Shown piece by piece: positions 61,782-64,000 of a stretch of 64,000 nt of DNA. Every line of letters starts with the position of its first letter. Position 1 is the stretch's first letter. This DNA is from Flavobacterium sp. MDT1-60 (GTDB lineage Bacteria > Bacteroidota > Bacteroidia > Flavobacteriales > Flavobacteriaceae). Position numbers and translations under genes: made by a program. The notes below the pieces were generated by a model that was not told the origin of the DNA, did not search any database, and saw only the letters and a list, made by a program, of their open reading frames with translations. Location: assembly GCF_014844035.1 (NCBI RefSeq), contig NZ_CP062159.1:186001-250000 (forward strand), given 5' to 3'.

Positions 61782-62387
61782 TTGAAAAAGATACTTCCAC
61801 TATTCTCCTATATATTACATCCGATTTTTATTTCGATGTATGCTACTTTGTTTTATCTTTTTTGCAAAGGAGATATTTTTACCAATCAGGAGAAATATTA
61901 TGTATTATTTCAAATTTTGATTATTACGATTTTAGTTCCGGTTTTATTTTTCTTGCTGCTTCGCTCCACAGGACATGTCGATTCTATAATGGTAGCAGAA
62001 ACATCGCAACGTAAAATCCCACTTGTTTTACAGTGTTTTTTATATATCCTACTGGTAAAAAGAAGCATTGTAATTATGCGTTATCCTGAACTTCATTTCT
62101 TTTTTCTGGGTGCATTGTTCAGTACTATTTTAGCTTTGATATGTTCGCTTTTTAAAATAAAAGCAAGTTTACATACCATGGCTATGAGTGGTTTTACCAT
62201 TTTTGTGATTGGTTTGAACATCCACTTGCAAATGCAAAATCCGTATTGGGCTGCTTTTATGATTTTAATGACTGGAGTTGTGGCTTCTTCAAGACTGGAA
62301 ATGGAAGCACACACGGGCAAAGAAGTACTAATTGGTTTATTATTGGGTGTATTACCGCAGTTATTGTTTTTGTATTTGTGGTTATAA
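61782..62387 (+). CDS. Divergent PAP2-like membrane protein
   Basis: Membrane protein of 201 aa from TTG at 61782 (KKILPLFSYILHPIF), with about six helices. It is placed after a -7 box TATATTTG (61750-61757). The segment SSRLEMEAHTGKEVLIG fits PAP2 motif C3 (SR-x5-H-x3-D) with Glu in place of Asp, and KASLHTMAMSG could be a degraded PSGH motif. TSQRKIP is a weak match to motif C1. It may be a lipid phosphatase or an inactive relative. The last six bases overlap the convergent PorT-like gene. Confidence 0.6.
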   Translation: MKKILPLFSYILHPIFISMYATLFYLFCKGDIFTNQEKYYVLFQILIITILVPVLFFLLLRSTGHVDSIMVAETSQRKIPLVLQCFLYILLVKRSIVIMRYPELHFFFLGALFSTILALICSLFKIKASLHTMAMSGFTIFVIGLNIHLQMQNPYWAAFMILMTGVVASSRLEMEAHTGKEVLIGLLLGVLPQLLFLYLWL

Positions 62388-63089
62388 AATATAAAAAATC
62401 AAACCCAGATTCAATGTTCTCATACTGACATCTTCGCCATTTAATGTCTTAACATCAGATTTATACAATGTATTTAAGCCATAATAGGCATAAATATTCC
62501 AGGTATTATATCCCGCTGAAAGATAAACCCCGTATTGAAAATCATTTAAATCAGGATTATTTTTAATTTTATAAGTGTTTTCACCATCTTTTAAAACTGA
62601 TTTAGCAGCAAAAACATAGCTAAATTTTAAACCCGCATAAATTCTCCAAAATTTGGTGCTTTCATAAGTTGAATTTCTCCATCTAAATTCTATTGGTACA
62701 TCAACTAAATATTGCCTGAATCTATTTGCAACAAATTCATCATAACTATTGACACCATAAATTAATGATCCGTCAGCACTTTTTGAGACCGTCAGATTTT
62801 GATAATAATTCTGATAACTTATTCCTAAACCAGGAGCTATCGCAAATGTTCGTTTTTTATTGAGAGGAAAATCGCGTAGAAAACCACCGGAAAGTCCGGC
62901 AGAAAATTTATCTTGTTTTAAGCCATTCGGCCCCTGAACCAGAAGATTATACGTAACGGAGAAATAAAACTGATCTTCACGATATAAGGAATCAATTTTA
63001 ATCACCGGTTTTATTTCAGGTTTCACTTCGTCCTGCGAAAAAACGTTTAAAAACGAAACTAAAAACAAACAACTAAAAAGGAATCGCAT
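62382..63089 (-). CDS. PorT-like outer-membrane beta-barrel protein
   Basis: Protein of 235 aa starting MRFLFSCLFLV, signal peptide ending NVFSQ. The mature part is a run of amphipathic strands (FYFSVTYNLLVQ, GLSGGFLRDFPL, AIAPGLGISYQNYYQNL, FWRIYAGLKFSYVF) ending in NLGLIFYIL. It resembles the PorT family; PorT itself is needed for type IX secretion, but several paralogues exist and no por/gld genes are nearby. Its role is therefore open. Confidence 0.72.
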   Translation of the reverse strand: MRFLFSCLFLVSFLNVFSQDEVKPEIKPVIKIDSLYREDQFYFSVTYNLLVQGPNGLKQDKFSAGLSGGFLRDFPLNKKRTFAIAPGLGISYQNYYQNLTVSKSADGSLIYGVNSYDEFVANRFRQYLVDVPIEFRWRNSTYESTKFWRIYAGLKFSYVFAAKSVLKDGENTYKIKNNPDLNDFQYGVYLSAGYNTWNIYAYYGLNTLYKSDVKTLNGEDVSMRTLNLGLIFYIL

Positions 63090-63308
63090 ATCGTATTTTG
63101 GTTTTAAAGTGGTTTTCAAATAAACGTTTTTTAGCGTTAATTTATTTCACACAAATATAATATAATGCCAGTTCAGGATACCATTTGAAAGTAATTATTC
63201 TCTTTTTCACGACGAATAAAACTATTTGTTGCTTTTTTTTCAACAAATTAGCAACAGAATCTAAAAAATGAATCAATTTTTCATTGCTCTTTTATACCTT
63301 TGTCCTGC

Positions 63309-63662
63309 ATGAAAAAAAAGCAGCTCATATTAAGTGTTTCTTTCGCGCTGACAATATTGTTCTCGATATTGTTTCAGTCGATACACAGTTATGAGCATAT
63401 TGTAAAGCAACTTTCAGAAAAACAATGTCATCACGACTATAGTGATCCGAGTGGTGAAATAACGCATCAGCATCATGATTATGATTTGTGTTATGTGTGT
63501 CATTTTGCTTTTGGAAGTTATATTGTTCCTGAAAATTTTTCTTTTTCATTTCAAACTTTTCATGAAGAAATACCTTTTTTCTTTACCTTTTCAGAGAACA
63601 TATTTTCGTTTTCAGGAAGTGCTTATTTATTACGTGGTCCTCCTACAGTTATAGTTTCTTAG
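63309..63662 (+). CDS. His-rich membrane-associated protein
   Basis: Protein of 117 aa from the ATG at 63309 (MKKKQLILSV). One N-terminal hydrophobic segment (about 5-25) is followed by a His/Cys-rich stretch: KQCHHDYSDPSGEITHQHHDYDLCYVCHFAF. The ligand density suggests metal binding. In Bacteroidetes, similar proteins precede TonB receptors for metal ions, and such a receptor follows 150 bp downstream on the same strand. The metal is not known. Confidence 0.7.
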   Translation: MKKKQLILSVSFALTILFSILFQSIHSYEHIVKQLSEKQCHHDYSDPSGEITHQHHDYDLCYVCHFAFGSYIVPENFSFSFQTFHEEIPFFFTFSENIFSFSGSAYLLRGPPTVIVS

Positions 63663-63814
63663 ATTTCGAAATATTCGAAGTAAACTCAAATTCTTATTAT
63701 AAAATTCGAAAAAGAATAAATTTTCCATCCTGAAACCTATCAGGATTGGCAAGTTTGATCTGATTTCTGTTTTTATTCTAAAAAAAATCAATTAAACTAT
63801 AGCATCATTTTCAA

Positions 63815-64000
63815 ATGAAAAAAATCATATTAGCCCTTATTTTAGGGTTTTCGGGCATACTAACTGCTCAAAATTCTGTTACCGGAACAGTAACTGATCT
63901 TCAAAATCAACCATTACCGGGTGTTTCGGTTTATGCACCGGAATTACACAAAGGAACAACCACTGACGCAAACGGAAAATACGAATTCACCAATCTTCCA
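63815..64000 (+). CDS. TonB-dependent receptor, N-terminal part
   Basis: First 62 codons of a gene that runs off the right edge. A signal peptide (MKKIILALILGFSGILTAQ) is followed by NSVTGTVTDLQNQPLPGVSVYAPELHKGTTTDANGKYEF, the carboxypeptidase-regulatory-like domain that opens many Bacteroidetes TonB receptors. With the His-rich gene just upstream, transition-metal uptake is a reasonable guess. Confidence 0.85.
   Translation, partial: MKKIILALILGFSGILTAQNSVTGTVTDLQNQPLPGVSVYAPELHKGTTTDANGKYEFTNLP

Overview
The window looks like chromosomal DNA of a Flavobacterium or close relative (Bacteroidota, Flavobacteriaceae). The GC content is low, promoters follow TTG-N18/19-TAnnTTTG, and family markers include a MurF-Alr fusion, a GxxExxY protein, DUF4421 and DUF4407 proteins, SusC/RagA-like TonB-dependent receptors, and secreted proteins ending their signal peptides in (A/S)Q. 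Most genes are ordinary core functions. Intergenic DNA is unusually rich in short palindromic and inverted-repeat elements, some nested inside others.

Layout. 1-9.9 kb: membrane glycosyltransferase with its UPF0104-like partner, ruvC, hemW, a GxxExxY gene bracketed by inverted repeats, a cyclase-family hydrolase, DUF4421, GNAT, YjbR, PH/SHOCT and DUF4407 genes. 10-14 kb: a TonB-dependent receptor followed by a beta-propeller phytase lipoprotein, a likely phytate-phosphorus scavenging pair. 14-20 kb: pckA, DUF423, saccharopine-dehydrogenase-like protein, a TonB-domain protein with an unclear start, and an M20 dipeptidase. 20.2-22.5 kb: tRNA-Leu followed by an accessory block (a DUF4145-like gene and an FRG-domain gene) and a 77-aa orphan. 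22.8-26 kb: a DUF1080 lipoprotein, a HAD phosphatase with a 215-bp tandem repeat starting at its start codon, two tRNA-Asp genes, a GIY-YIG gene and a decayed tRNA-like copy. 26-33 kb: DUF58, M1 aminopeptidase, thioredoxin, AsmA-like protein. 33-37.6 kb: a restriction island (vsr, m5C methyltransferase, Eco47II-like endonuclease, DUF3883 protein, small AT-rich genes, a second 77-aa paralogue).

38-44 kb: ribosome hibernation factor, a triple-repeat lipoprotein, NTF2-like protein, an ammonium transporter followed by the relic tail of a lost second copy, trmB, LysE, and an alkyltransferase-like protein. 44.3-52 kb: histidine kinase and sigma-54 response regulator divergent from an HlyD/ABC efflux operon that carries a sigma-54-type promoter and dyad sites. 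52-55 kb: Mrp ATPase, NifU-type scaffold, ferredoxin (Fe-S biogenesis). 55-57.4 kb: a lipoprotein with a C-terminal HExxH domain, then a small secreted protein and its frameshifted duplicate. 57.5-64 kb: asd, mscL, murF-alr, a divergent PAP2-like membrane protein, a PorT-like barrel, a His-rich protein and the start of another TonB receptor.

The most notable signals are: (i) nested inverted-repeat elements; (ii) a 16-bp palindrome found five times, once in frame inside the sigma-54 regulator; (iii) the GxxExxY gene inside matched inverted repeats, with a gene-less version elsewhere; (iv) the GIY-YIG/tRNA-Asp cassette; (v) the FRG/HEPN-like pair; and (vi) the HExxH lipoprotein with a decaying array of small secreted proteins. 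All calls come from reading the sequence and family knowledge; no database search was run.
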